7,162 bases of DNA from an uncultured Prevotella sp. (GTDB taxonomy: Bacteria; Bacteroidota; Bacteroidia; Bacteroidales; Bacteroidaceae). The notes beneath the pieces were generated by a model that saw only the letters and a list, made by a program, of their open reading frames with translations, was not told where the DNA came from and ran no database searches. Below, piece by piece: positions 1-5,597 of this stretch (position 1 is its first letter; every line of letters begins with the position of its first letter). The stretch spans positions 1 through 7,162 of the forward strand of contig CAKPRX010000099.1 of NCBI GenBank assembly GCA_934183135.1, given 5' to 3'. A program made the position numbers and the translations under genes.

Positions 1-1586
1 GCGTGTTTTACGAAGTCTACGAAGAGCGGGTGTGGTTTCAGTACCGTGCTCTGATACTCGGGGTGGTACTGGGTGCCTATATACCACTTCAAACTGGGTA
101 TTTCAACGACTTCAACAAGGTCGCTCTCTGGGTTGCGGCCTACGCACATCATGCCGGCACGCTCAAACTGCGTGAGGTAAGCGTTGTTGAACTCGTAGCG
201 GTGGCGATGGCGCTCGCGTATGTTCTCTTTCTTATAAATGTCGAAAGTGCGGGAACCCTGGCGCAAAACACATTCGTACTGACCGAGACGCATAGTGCCG
301 CCCATATTGGTGATGTTCTTCTGCTCTTCCATGATATCTATCACGTTGTGGTCGGTCTTCTCGTCCATCTCACGGCTGTTGGCGTCGGCATAGCCTAAGA
401 CGTTACGGGCGAACTCAATAACCATCATCTGCATGCCCAGGCAGATGCCAAAGGTAGGTATGTTGTGTGTTCGGGTGTAATGGGCTGCAATGAGCTTGCC
501 TTCGATACCACGCTGGCCAAATCCAGGGCATATCATAATGCCGTCCTGTCCTTTGAGCAGTTCGGCCACATTATCCTCGGTTATTTTCTCTGAGTTGATA
601 TAGTTAATAATAACTTTATAATCGTTGTAAGTGCCGGCTTGCGACAGGCTCTCACGAATACTCTTGTAAGCATCCTGTAAGTCGTATTTGCCTACAAGGC
701 CGATATTGACCGTCTCGGTGGCTTTCTTGCGGCGCTCTAAGAACTGGCGCCATGGTCCCAGGGCGGGCTTCTCGCCTATGGGTTCTTCTACTTTGCGTAG
801 AATGGCAGTGTCGAGCCCCTGGTCTTGCATGTAAACAGGAACTTCGTAGATACACGACAGGTCTTCGCTCTGGATTACGCAGTCGAAGTCGACGTTACAG
901 AAAGCAGCTACCTTCTTGCGAACCTGGTCGGAAAGGTATTTCTCGGTTCGCAGAATCAGAATGTCGGGCTGGATGCCCACGCTCTGCAGTTCCTTGACGC
1001 TATGTTGGGTGGGCTTGGTTTTAAGCTCGCCTGCTGCTTTCAGGTAGGGTACATACGTAAGGTGTACGTTGACGGCTTGCTTGCCCAGTTCCCATTTCAT
1101 CTGTCTGATGGCCTCCATGAACGGGGCACTCTCTATATCGCCGATGGTGCCGCCTATTTCGGTAATGACAAAGTCGTAGTGATAGCGCTGCCCCAGCATC
1201 TTGATGTTGCGTTTGATTTCATCTGTAATATGGGGAACCACCTGGATGGTTTTGCCCAGGTAGTCGCCGCGGCGCTCTTTATCTATTACGCTTTTATAGA
1301 TGCGTCCTGTGGTCATCGAGTTGGCCTTGGTGGTCTGTATACCCGTAAAGCGCTCATAGTGCCCCAAGTCCAAGTCAGTCTCCATGCCGTCGGCAGTGAC
1401 GTAACATTCGCCATGCTCATAAGGATTAAGGGTACCGGGGTCGATGTTGATGTAGGGGTCAAACTTCTGGATGGTGATGTTGTAGCCTCTTGCTTGAAGA
1501 AGCTTACCAATAGACGATGAAATAATTCCTTTACCAAGTGAAGAAACTACACCGCCTGTCACAAAAATATACTTTGTATCTGCCAC
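1..1586 (-). CDS. pyrG: CTP synthase (glutamine-hydrolysing), 3' end cut by the window
   Basis: CTP synthase makes CTP from UTP, ATP and glutamine in the cytoplasm, the last step of de novo pyrimidine nucleotide synthesis. The reading frame is open for 528 complete codons and runs off position 1. The family is about 530-545 residues, so only the last few residues are missing. The N-terminal amidoligase domain (about residues 1-265) opens with the ATP-binding stretch VTGGVVSSLGKG and carries FDPYINIDPGT and EIGGTIGDIES. The glutamine amidotransferase domain (from about residue 295) has PGFGQRG, the nucleophile Cys382 in FGICLGMQ, and His508 and Glu510 of the triad in YHPEYQ. The start is GTG at 1584-1586, giving VADTKYIFVTGG; an in-frame stop lies 18 bases upstream, with no ATG between. 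No Shine-Dalgarno sequence is visible, as is usual in Bacteroidota. It is transcribed divergently from the DUF3078-like gene. Identification is firm. Confidence 0.97.
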   Translation of the reverse strand, partial: MADTKYIFVTGGVVSSLGKGIISSSIGKLLQARGYNITIQKFDPYINIDPGTLNPYEHGECYVTADGMETDLDLGHYERFTGIQTTKANSMTTGRIYKSVIDKERRGDYLGKTIQVVPHITDEIKRNIKMLGQRYHYDFVITEIGGTIGDIESAPFMEAIRQMKWELGKQAVNVHLTYVPYLKAAGELKTKPTQHSVKELQSVGIQPDILILRTEKYLSDQVRKKVAAFCNVDFDCVIQSEDLSCIYEVPVYMQDQGLDTAILRKVEEPIGEKPALGPWRQFLERRKKATETVNIGLVGKYDLQDAYKSIRESLSQAGTYNDYKVIINYINSEKITEDNVAELLKGQDGIMICPGFGQRGIEGKLIAAHYTRTHNIPTFGICLGMQMMVIEFARNVLGYADANSREMDEKTDHNVIDIMEEQKNITNMGGTMRLGQYECVLRQGSRTFDIYKKENIRERHRHRYEFNNAYLTQFERAGMMCVGRNPESDLVEVVEIPSLKWYIGTQYHPEYQSTVLKPHPLFVDFVKH

Positions 1587-1617
1587 GACTGTGTAAATTA
1601 ATTATACGTTCAAGATG

Positions 1618-1649
1618 CAAAATTACAATAATAAAATGAACTCTGCAAA
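1618..1649 (-). promoter_or_regulatory. pyrG promoter, Bacteroidota type
   Basis: On the minus strand the -33 element TTTG lies at 1646-1649. A 20-bp spacer follows, then the -7 element TAATTTTG at 1618-1625, a perfect TAnnTTTG match. Transcription should start near 1611-1614, leaving a leader of about 25-28 bases before the GTG at 1586. The leader is too short for the long attenuator that controls pyrG in some Firmicutes, and I see no hairpin in it. Confidence 0.75.
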
Positions 1650-1785
1650 GAAAAACTACCTTTTTATCGCAGCCTTAATGGCTTTGGCGGATAAAAGAGA
1701 AGCGGCTTTGGGCTGGTAGCTGATATGGAAAAGGGGAAGTTTCTGGTCTGCTTGGCTGGAGGGATGAAAAAACTTCGTGTTTTTC

Positions 1786-1816
1786 TTTGTCCTATTGGCT
1801 GTTTCTACTACCTTTG
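1786..1816 (+). promoter_or_regulatory. Promoter of the DUF3078-like gene
   Basis: The -33 element TTTG is at 1786-1789. A 19-bp spacer separates it from the -7 element TACCTTTG at 1809-1816, a perfect TAnnTTTG match. The expected start of transcription is near 1821-1824, giving a short AT-rich leader before the ATG at 1846. The -7 box has the same eight bases as the one in front of the phosphate transporter (5554-5561). Confidence 0.75.
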
Positions 1817-1845
1817 TATCGGTAAAATGTATATATAAATAAGGT

Positions 1846-3147
1846 ATGAGGATAAAAACATTGACAGCCTTACTGGCCGGATTTATGGGTGGCGCCCTTA
1901 TGGCTGTAGCCCAGACACGTACGCATACAGGTCATCGGTTGCCGCACACCACGAAGGACATTGTAACTCAATATATGGACTCGCTCACCCAATACAGGGC
2001 TCATCAGGACTCTATGGATATTGTCGGATTTGTTCCCATGATGACTGTACCTGCCCCGAAAGCCTTGGGCATAGAATACAATACGCTGTTTATGCCTGCG
2101 ACATTCTATAGGGGGGTGCCTCACCGCTTTTTCGACCTGAATAGTACCACTACCGAACTTGATGAGGCTTTGTTAAATCTGTATTTGTATCGTCCGGATC
2201 TGGTGAAAAGCACCGAGAGCCAGCTCGATAAGGCTGGGGATATACGCCAGCCCGTTACGGTCAATGTAAACCATGCTCCGGAGATAGTAGAGAAAGTGGC
2301 GCCGAAGCCAGAGGATGCCACGGTGGCTCCCATGGACTTGGTGGTGCTGAAGCCCAACTTCTGGAACTATTCGGGCGATTACTATCTTCAGTTTCTTCAG
2401 AACTATATCTCCTCTAACTGGTACAAGGGGGGTGAGAGCAATTACTCAATGGTAGGGTCGCTCACGCTCAATGCCAATTATAACAACAAGCAGAAAGTGC
2501 GTTGGGACAACAAGCTGGAGGTTAAGTTGGGCTTCCAGACTTCGCGTCAGGACACTCTCCATAGCCTGAAGGTAAGTGAAAACTTGCTGCGCTTGACCAG
2601 TAAGCTGGGATTGCAGGCCACTAAGCGGTGGTATTACACCATGCAGATGATAGCGTATACTCAGTTTATGCGCCAGTGGGACAGTAACTCTAATACGGTT
2701 ACCACAGATTTCTTAGGCCCGCTTAACGTCAACATTTCTATCGGTATGGACTATAATGCCAGTTGGTTTAAGAACCGTCTGACGGGGTCAATACACTTGG
2801 CTCCATTAGCTTATAACTTCCGTTATGTCAATCGTGTAGAACTGGCCAGTCGTTACGGTATTGACGCGGGCCGGCACCAGTTACATAACTTCGGTTCGCA
2901 GTTTACGGTCGATATGAACTGGAAGTTCTCTGATAATATCTGTTGGAAAACTCGCCTTTACGGTTACACCACCTACGAACGTGCCGAGTTGGAATGGGAG
3001 AATACTTTCACATTCCGCTTCAATAAGTGGATTTCAAGTAACATCTTTGTGTATCCCCGCTTTGACGATGCTCGTACACGCGATGACCACCATGGCTATT
3101 TCCAGTACAAGGAGTACGCCTCGTTAGGTTTCTCTTACTCATTCTGA
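1846..3147 (+). CDS. DUF3078-like outer-membrane beta-barrel protein
   Basis: This 433-residue protein has a lipid-free signal peptide (MRIKTLTALLAGFMGG..., likely cleaved after AVA at residue 22, before QTRTH). Residues 23 to about 165 form a polar, low-complexity N-terminal part with no domain I recognise. From about residue 170 the sequence shows alternating aromatic and polar strands typical of a beta-barrel. It includes the block SNWYKGGESNYS (190-201) and the WDNKLEVKLGF strand (220-230), which I associate with the Bacteroidetes family DUF3078. The chain ends in SLGFSYSF, and a terminal Phe is the usual signal for the BAM machinery. Function is unknown in the family; a surface or outer-membrane role is inferred. 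The ATG at 1846 follows an AAGG at -5 and gives a proper signal peptide. The gene stands alone with its own promoter, and it converges on the GGGtGRT operon. Family assignment is from memory of the motif pattern and is fairly sure; any specific transport role would be a guess. Confidence 0.85.
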   Translation: MRIKTLTALLAGFMGGALMAVAQTRTHTGHRLPHTTKDIVTQYMDSLTQYRAHQDSMDIVGFVPMMTVPAPKALGIEYNTLFMPATFYRGVPHRFFDLNSTTTELDEALLNLYLYRPDLVKSTESQLDKAGDIRQPVTVNVNHAPEIVEKVAPKPEDATVAPMDLVVLKPNFWNYSGDYYLQFLQNYISSNWYKGGESNYSMVGSLTLNANYNNKQKVRWDNKLEVKLGFQTSRQDTLHSLKVSENLLRLTSKLGLQATKRWYYTMQMIAYTQFMRQWDSNSNTVTTDFLGPLNVNISIGMDYNASWFKNRLTGSIHLAPLAYNFRYVNRVELASRYGIDAGRHQLHNFGSQFTVDMNWKFSDNICWKTRLYGYTTYERAELEWENTFTFRFNKWISSNIFVYPRFDDARTRDDHHGYFQYKEYASLGFSYSF

Positions 3148-3202
3148 CCATTAGGCTAAGGGAGATGGCTCCGGCCAGCCTCCTGGCTCACTTTATAAGA
3201 CA

Positions 3203-3247
3203 GCACGACGCTCCTATACCCCTCGCAGGGTTATAGGAGCGTCGTGC
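3203..3247. terminator. Very strong hairpin between convergent genes, no T-tract
   Basis: GCACGACGCTCCTATA (3203-3218) pairs perfectly with 3232-3247. Past a single bulged T (3231), CCC (3219-3221) pairs with GGG (3228-3230). The result is a 19-bp stem with a 6-base loop, beginning 56 bases after the stop of the DUF3078-like gene. A smaller hairpin, GCCAG-CCTC-CTGGC, precedes it at 3174-3187. Neither strand has a run of T after the large stem, so this is not a canonical intrinsic terminator. It may end or protect the 3' end of the outer-membrane protein mRNA, or block read-through from either side. The hairpin is certain from the sequence; its role is inferred. Confidence 0.6.
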
Positions 3248-3362
3248 GTCAGTGCTGGGCAGCCTGATGACAGCCAGGAATTTAGCGTAAACTTGCAGCT
3301 CGTTTTAGAATTGTTGGCTTTTGGGCTGCCAATGGGCTGTAGAATTAGGCGAGAATGGATAC

Positions 3363-3394
3363 AAAAAATCCCCATAGCCTCTCGGCCATGGGGA
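3363..3394 (-). terminator. Intrinsic terminator of the NifU-like/GGGtGRT operon
   Basis: Read on the minus strand, TCCCCAT (3388-3394) pairs with ATGGGGA (3369-3375). After one mismatch, GGC pairs with GCC inside, closing a 4-base loop. The stem is followed directly by six T (3363-3368). It starts 24 bases after the stop codon of the GGGtGRT gene at 3419. This is a textbook rho-independent terminator for the minus-strand operon; in the plus direction it has no T-run. Confidence 0.88.
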
Positions 3395-3418
3395 ATGTAT
3401 GTTCCTGAAGTATTGTGA

Positions 3419-4432
3419 TTACTTCTTGTTAAGAGCGAGGTCGATAGCTACGGCGATAGCTACAGTAGCACCTACCATAGGGTTGTTACCCATACCGAGG
3501 AAGCCCATCATCTCTACGTGGGCAGGAACTGAAGAAGAACCTGCGAACTGAGCGTCAGAGTGCATACGGCCCATGGTGTCGGTCATACCGTAAGAAGCGG
3601 GACCTGCGGCCATGTTATCGGGATGCAGGGTACGGCCCGTACCACCACCGGAAGCAACTGAGAAGTAAGGCTTGCCTGCTGCCAGGCGCTCCTTCTTATA
3701 GGTTCCGGCTACAGGGTGCTGGAAACGGGTGGGGTTGGTAGAGTTACCAGTAATAGACACGTCAACATTCTCGCGCCAGAGGATGGCTACACCCTCGCGT
3801 ACATCATCGGCACCGTAGCACTTAACCTTGGCACGGGGACCATCGCTGTAAGCTATCTCGCGAACCACATTAACCTCACCTGTGTAGTAGTCAAACTTGG
3901 TCTGTACATAGGTAAAGCCATTGATGCGGCTGATAATCTGTGCGGCATCCTTGCCCAGGCCATTAAGGATAACGCGCAGGGGCTTGCGGCGAACCTTGTT
4001 GGCCATCTCGGCAATCTTGATGGCACCCTCAGCAGCTGCGAATGACTCGTGGCCCGCCAGGAAGGCGAAGCACTCTGTTTCCTCGCGCAGCAGACGGGCT
4101 GCCAGGTTACCGTGGCCAAGACCTACCTTACGGTCATCGGCTACCGAACCGGGAATACAGAAGCTTTGCAGACCGATGCCTATGGCCTCGGCAGCGTCAG
4201 CAGCTGTCTTTGCGCCCTTCTTGATGGCGATGGCTGCTCCACATACGTATGCCCACTTGGCATTTTCGAAGCAGATGCGCTGGGTGTCCTCACACATCTG
4301 ATAAGGATCGACACCGGCTGCCTCGCATATCTCGTTAGCTTCCTCTACGCTCTTGATTCCGTTGGCGTTGAGGGCTGCCAGTACCTGCTTCTCGCGGCGC
4401 TCCTGGCTTTCATAATTTACTTTTCTAATCAT
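3419..4432 (-). CDS. GGGtGRT family protein
   Basis: This is a 337-residue cytoplasmic protein with no signal peptide and no clear membrane segment. It carries the family's name motif GGGTGRT at residues 262-268, followed by the conserved-looking stretch LHPDNMAAGPASYGM and a Gly/Ala-rich C-terminus. Other visible features are GHGN (106-109), GHES (127-130), and seven cysteines (36, 47, 54, 64, 92, 121, 205), four of them within residues 36-64. The family (Pfam GGGtGRT) has no reaction assigned that I know of; in anaerobes it is commonly found beside a NifU-like Fe-S scaffold, as here. The spacing to the upstream scaffold gene is 19 bases, so the two are co-transcribed. A role in, or dependence on, an Fe-S or other metal cofactor is inference from context. 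The ATG at 4430-4432 is set by a strong Shine-Dalgarno sequence at the right distance. Length looks complete. Confidence 0.93.
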   Translation of the reverse strand: MIRKVNYESQERREKQVLAALNANGIKSVEEANEICEAAGVDPYQMCEDTQRICFENAKWAYVCGAAIAIKKGAKTAADAAEAIGIGLQSFCIPGSVADDRKVGLGHGNLAARLLREETECFAFLAGHESFAAAEGAIKIAEMANKVRRKPLRVILNGLGKDAAQIISRINGFTYVQTKFDYYTGEVNVVREIAYSDGPRAKVKCYGADDVREGVAILWRENVDVSITGNSTNPTRFQHPVAGTYKKERLAAGKPYFSVASGGGTGRTLHPDNMAAGPASYGMTDTMGRMHSDAQFAGSSSVPAHVEMMGFLGMGNNPMVGATVAIAVAIDLALNKK

Positions 4433-4440
4433 AGCTGTGT

Positions 4441-4450
4441 CTCCTCCTTA
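4441..4450 (-). promoter_or_regulatory. Strong Shine-Dalgarno site of the GGGtGRT gene
   Basis: On the minus strand TAAGGAGGAG lies 8 bases before the ATG at 4432. It contains AAGGAGG, a near-complete match to the anti-Shine-Dalgarno sequence. The other starts in this window lack such a site, so it stands out and fixes the start. It lies in the 19-base gap after the stop of the NifU-like gene and suggests efficient independent initiation on the downstream cistron. Confidence 0.8.
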
Positions 4451-4451
4451 C

Positions 4452-5153
4452 TTATTCTTTACGTGGATCTATAGATTTAACAACGCCCTGCTCAGCGGTG
4501 GTACGGCCATAGCGGCCGGTGAACTTCTTCACAGCCTCGTTGGCATCCATACCAGCCTTGATGGCCTCCATCATCTTGCCGAGGTGTACATATTCGTAAC
4601 CGCATACCTGGCTGTCCTTGTCAAGGAACATACGGGTGATGTAACCCTCGGTAAGTTCCAGGTAACGAGTACCTTTGGCTACGGTACCATAAAGGGTGCC
4701 AGTCTGCGAACGCAGACCCTTGCCCAGATCCTCAAGACCAGCACCGATAACGAGACCACCCTCAGAGAAGGCGCTCTGGCTGCGGCCGTAAACAATCTGC
4801 AGGAAGAGCTCGCGCATGGCTGTGTTGATAGCGTCGCATACGAGGTCAGTGTTCAGAGCCTCCAGGATAGTCTTGCCGGGCAGTATCTCTGATGCCATAG
4901 CAGCTGAGTGTGTCATACCTGTACAGCCGATGGTCTCGACGAGACACTCCTGAATTACACCCTCCTTGATGTTGAGCGAGAGCTTGCAGGCTCCCTGTTG
5001 GGGGGCACACCATCCCACACCGTGGGTATAACCTGAGATGTCCTTGATCTCCTTGGCTTGAATCCATTTTCCCTCTTCGGGGATTGGAGCTGGTCCGTGG
5101 TTGGGACCCTTGGCGACAACGCACATGTTGTCTACTTCCTTAGAATAAATCAT
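4452..5153 (-). CDS. NifU-like iron-sulfur cluster assembly scaffold protein
   Basis: This 233-residue cytoplasmic protein is of the NifU_N/IscU-like type found next to GGGtGRT genes. Scaffold proteins of this fold build Fe-S clusters on cysteines and pass them to target proteins. Visible candidates are Cys49 and Cys57 (GVGWCAPQQGACKLSL), Cys77 (ETIGCTGMTHSAAMASE, the equivalent of the GCG/GCS motif of IscU) and Cys106 (TDLVCDAIN); further cysteines are at 11, 70 and 184. Cys77 and Cys106 are closer together than the second and third cysteines of IscU, so equivalence of the third is uncertain. The C-terminal region (about 130-233) goes beyond a minimal IscU. I chose the ATG at 5151-5153 (MIYSKEVDNM), which is how I recall homologues beginning. 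An in-frame ATG at 5222 would add 23 residues (MSPISGEAIKIC...) that look like translated leader. It is first in the operon with the GGGtGRT gene. Confidence 0.88.
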   Translation of the reverse strand: MIYSKEVDNMCVVAKGPNHGPAPIPEEGKWIQAKEIKDISGYTHGVGWCAPQQGACKLSLNIKEGVIQECLVETIGCTGMTHSAAMASEILPGKTILEALNTDLVCDAINTAMRELFLQIVYGRSQSAFSEGGLVIGAGLEDLGKGLRSQTGTLYGTVAKGTRYLELTEGYITRMFLDKDSQVCGYEYVHLGKMMEAIKAGMDANEAVKKFTGRYGRTTAEQGVVKSIDPRKE

Positions 5154-5213
5154 ATCGTTAAAAACTAATACAGTAAAAATATCCTTACATATCTTGATGG
5201 CTTCGCCGCTAAT

Positions 5214-5226
5214 GGGCGACACGCCC
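5214..5226 (-). promoter_or_regulatory. Leader hairpin of the NifU-like operon
   Basis: In the predicted leader, GGGCG and CGCCC (5222-5226 and 5214-5218) form a 5-bp all-GC stem with a 3-base loop close to the predicted 5' end. The downstream GGCG (complement of 5204-5207) could instead pair with the CGCC arm, so two exclusive folds are possible. It could stabilise the mRNA or take part in control; no known riboswitch pattern is recognised. The pairing is seen directly; a function is speculation. Confidence 0.35.
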
Positions 5227-5240
5227 TACTTTCCATTGCG

Positions 5241-5248
5241 CAAAGTTA
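5241..5248 (-). promoter_or_regulatory. -7 promoter element of the NifU-like/GGGtGRT operon
   Basis: On the minus strand TAACTTTG is a perfect TAnnTTTG element. No good TTTG is present 19-21 bp upstream (the bases there read TAGG), so the -33 half is weak. Transcription from here would start near 5234-5237 and give a leader of about 80 bases before the preferred ATG at 5153. Confidence 0.6.
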
Positions 5249-5451
5249 TAAAAATCTCAGTAAACTACCTAATAATGATGATGCTTTTTTGTGTCGCTCT
5301 AATGTTTTTTAACCCCCTTGTCATCTTTTTTGGCTATTTTGCCATTCTTACTTGGCAATTACTTGTGGCTCGCTCACAGACAGCCATTATCGCTGTAATG
5401 GCAGGGTAGGCTTGGCAGTCTTTTTTACTGGCAGATAGTGGTGTGCCTATA

Positions 5452-5463
5452 TATTATATAATA
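5452..5463. repeat. AT-only 12-bp palindrome
   Basis: TATTATATAATA is a perfect inverted repeat flanked by an imperfect CCTAT/ATAGG pair (5446-5450 and 5460-5464, off-centre). It sits about 40 bp upstream of the phased repeats. It could be an operator, a bendable or easily melted site, or chance in an AT-rich spacer. Confidence 0.3.
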
Positions 5464-5503
5464 GGTATAGACTGATTTGGGAATAGGGTGTGGCAGTCGC
5501 TAA

Positions 5504-5543
5504 TTGTAACGCGATTGTAATATGGTCTTAATAGGTTCGTAAT
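5504..5543 (+). promoter_or_regulatory. Four 11-bp phased repeats, candidate pho box of the phosphate transporter
   Basis: Heptamers TTGTAAC (5504), TTGTAAT (5515), TCTTAAT (5526) and TCGTAAT (5537) begin exactly 11 bp apart, consensus TYKTAAY. The second matches the E. coli PhoB heptamer CTGTCAT at 5 of 7 positions and has the same 11-bp period. The array covers the expected -33 region (about 5531-5536), where no TTTG exists, and stops 10 bp before the -7 box at 5554. Such a layout is typical of promoters that need a PhoB/PhoP-class activator. The repeats and spacing are seen directly; the regulator and the phosphate signal are inferred from the geometry and from the gene downstream. No response-regulator gene lies in the window. 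Confidence 0.6.
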
Positions 5544-5553
5544 ATAGTGGCGC

Positions 5554-5561
5554 TACCTTTG
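5554..5561 (+). promoter_or_regulatory. -7 promoter element of the PiT transporter gene
   Basis: TACCTTTG is a perfect TAnnTTTG box, and transcription should begin near 5566-5569. No TTTG is found 19-21 bp upstream; that position is taken by the phased repeats, suggesting activator dependence. The leader of about 30 bases holds a run of eight A (5571-5578) and no Shine-Dalgarno sequence, as is common for Bacteroidota starts. Confidence 0.7.
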
Positions 5562-5597
5562 TCCACGGTTAAAAAAAAGATTAATACGAACTGAATT

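Larger units (their letters stand above)
5249..5597. other. Divergent intergenic regulatory region
   Basis: This non-coding stretch of about 350 bases separates the NifU-like operon from the phosphate transporter gene. The left part (5270-5345) is T-rich on the plus strand. The middle has several TGGCAG hexamers (5399, 5413, 5429, 5491) with irregular spacing. An AT-rich palindrome lies at 5452-5463. The right part has the 11-bp phased repeats and the -7 box of the transporter gene. A hydrophobic frame of 71 codons (5194-5409, plus strand) crosses the left part but is judged spurious. No RNA gene is recognised. Confidence 0.6.

Noticed and set aside
3..398. Plus-strand 131-codon open frame with hydrophobic stretches.
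   Set aside because: It is antisense to the glutamine amidotransferase domain of pyrG, including the His508/Glu510 codons.
825..1520. Plus-strand 231-codon open frame.
   Set aside because: It lies wholly antisense to pyrG, whose translation shows all catalytic motifs; the frame is a by-product of its codon use.
3258..3330. GGCAGCC (3258-3264) and GGCTGCC (3324-3330) as a long-range stem.
   Set aside because: Seven pairs across about 60 bases are expected by chance in a region rich in GGC and GCC words.
4049..4474. Plus-strand 141-codon frame, and similar ones around 3716-4301.
   Set aside because: All are antisense to the GGGtGRT gene, with no promoter or start signal and no recognisable domain.
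5154..5236. Riboswitch in the leader of the NifU-like operon.
   Set aside because: Only one short hairpin is present and no conserved core of a known riboswitch class can be recognised.
5194..5409. Plus-strand 71-codon hydrophobic frame (or 44 codons from the ATG at 5275) resembling a small membrane protein.
   Set aside because: It begins inside the leader of the opposite-strand operon, has no ribosome site and no TAnnTTTG box, and T-rich DNA produces hydrophobic frames by chance.
5399..5496. Four TGGCAG hexamers (5399, 5413, 5429, 5491) as a possible operator array.
   Set aside because: The spacings (14, 16 and 62) are irregular and the hexamer is short; no more than weak evidence.
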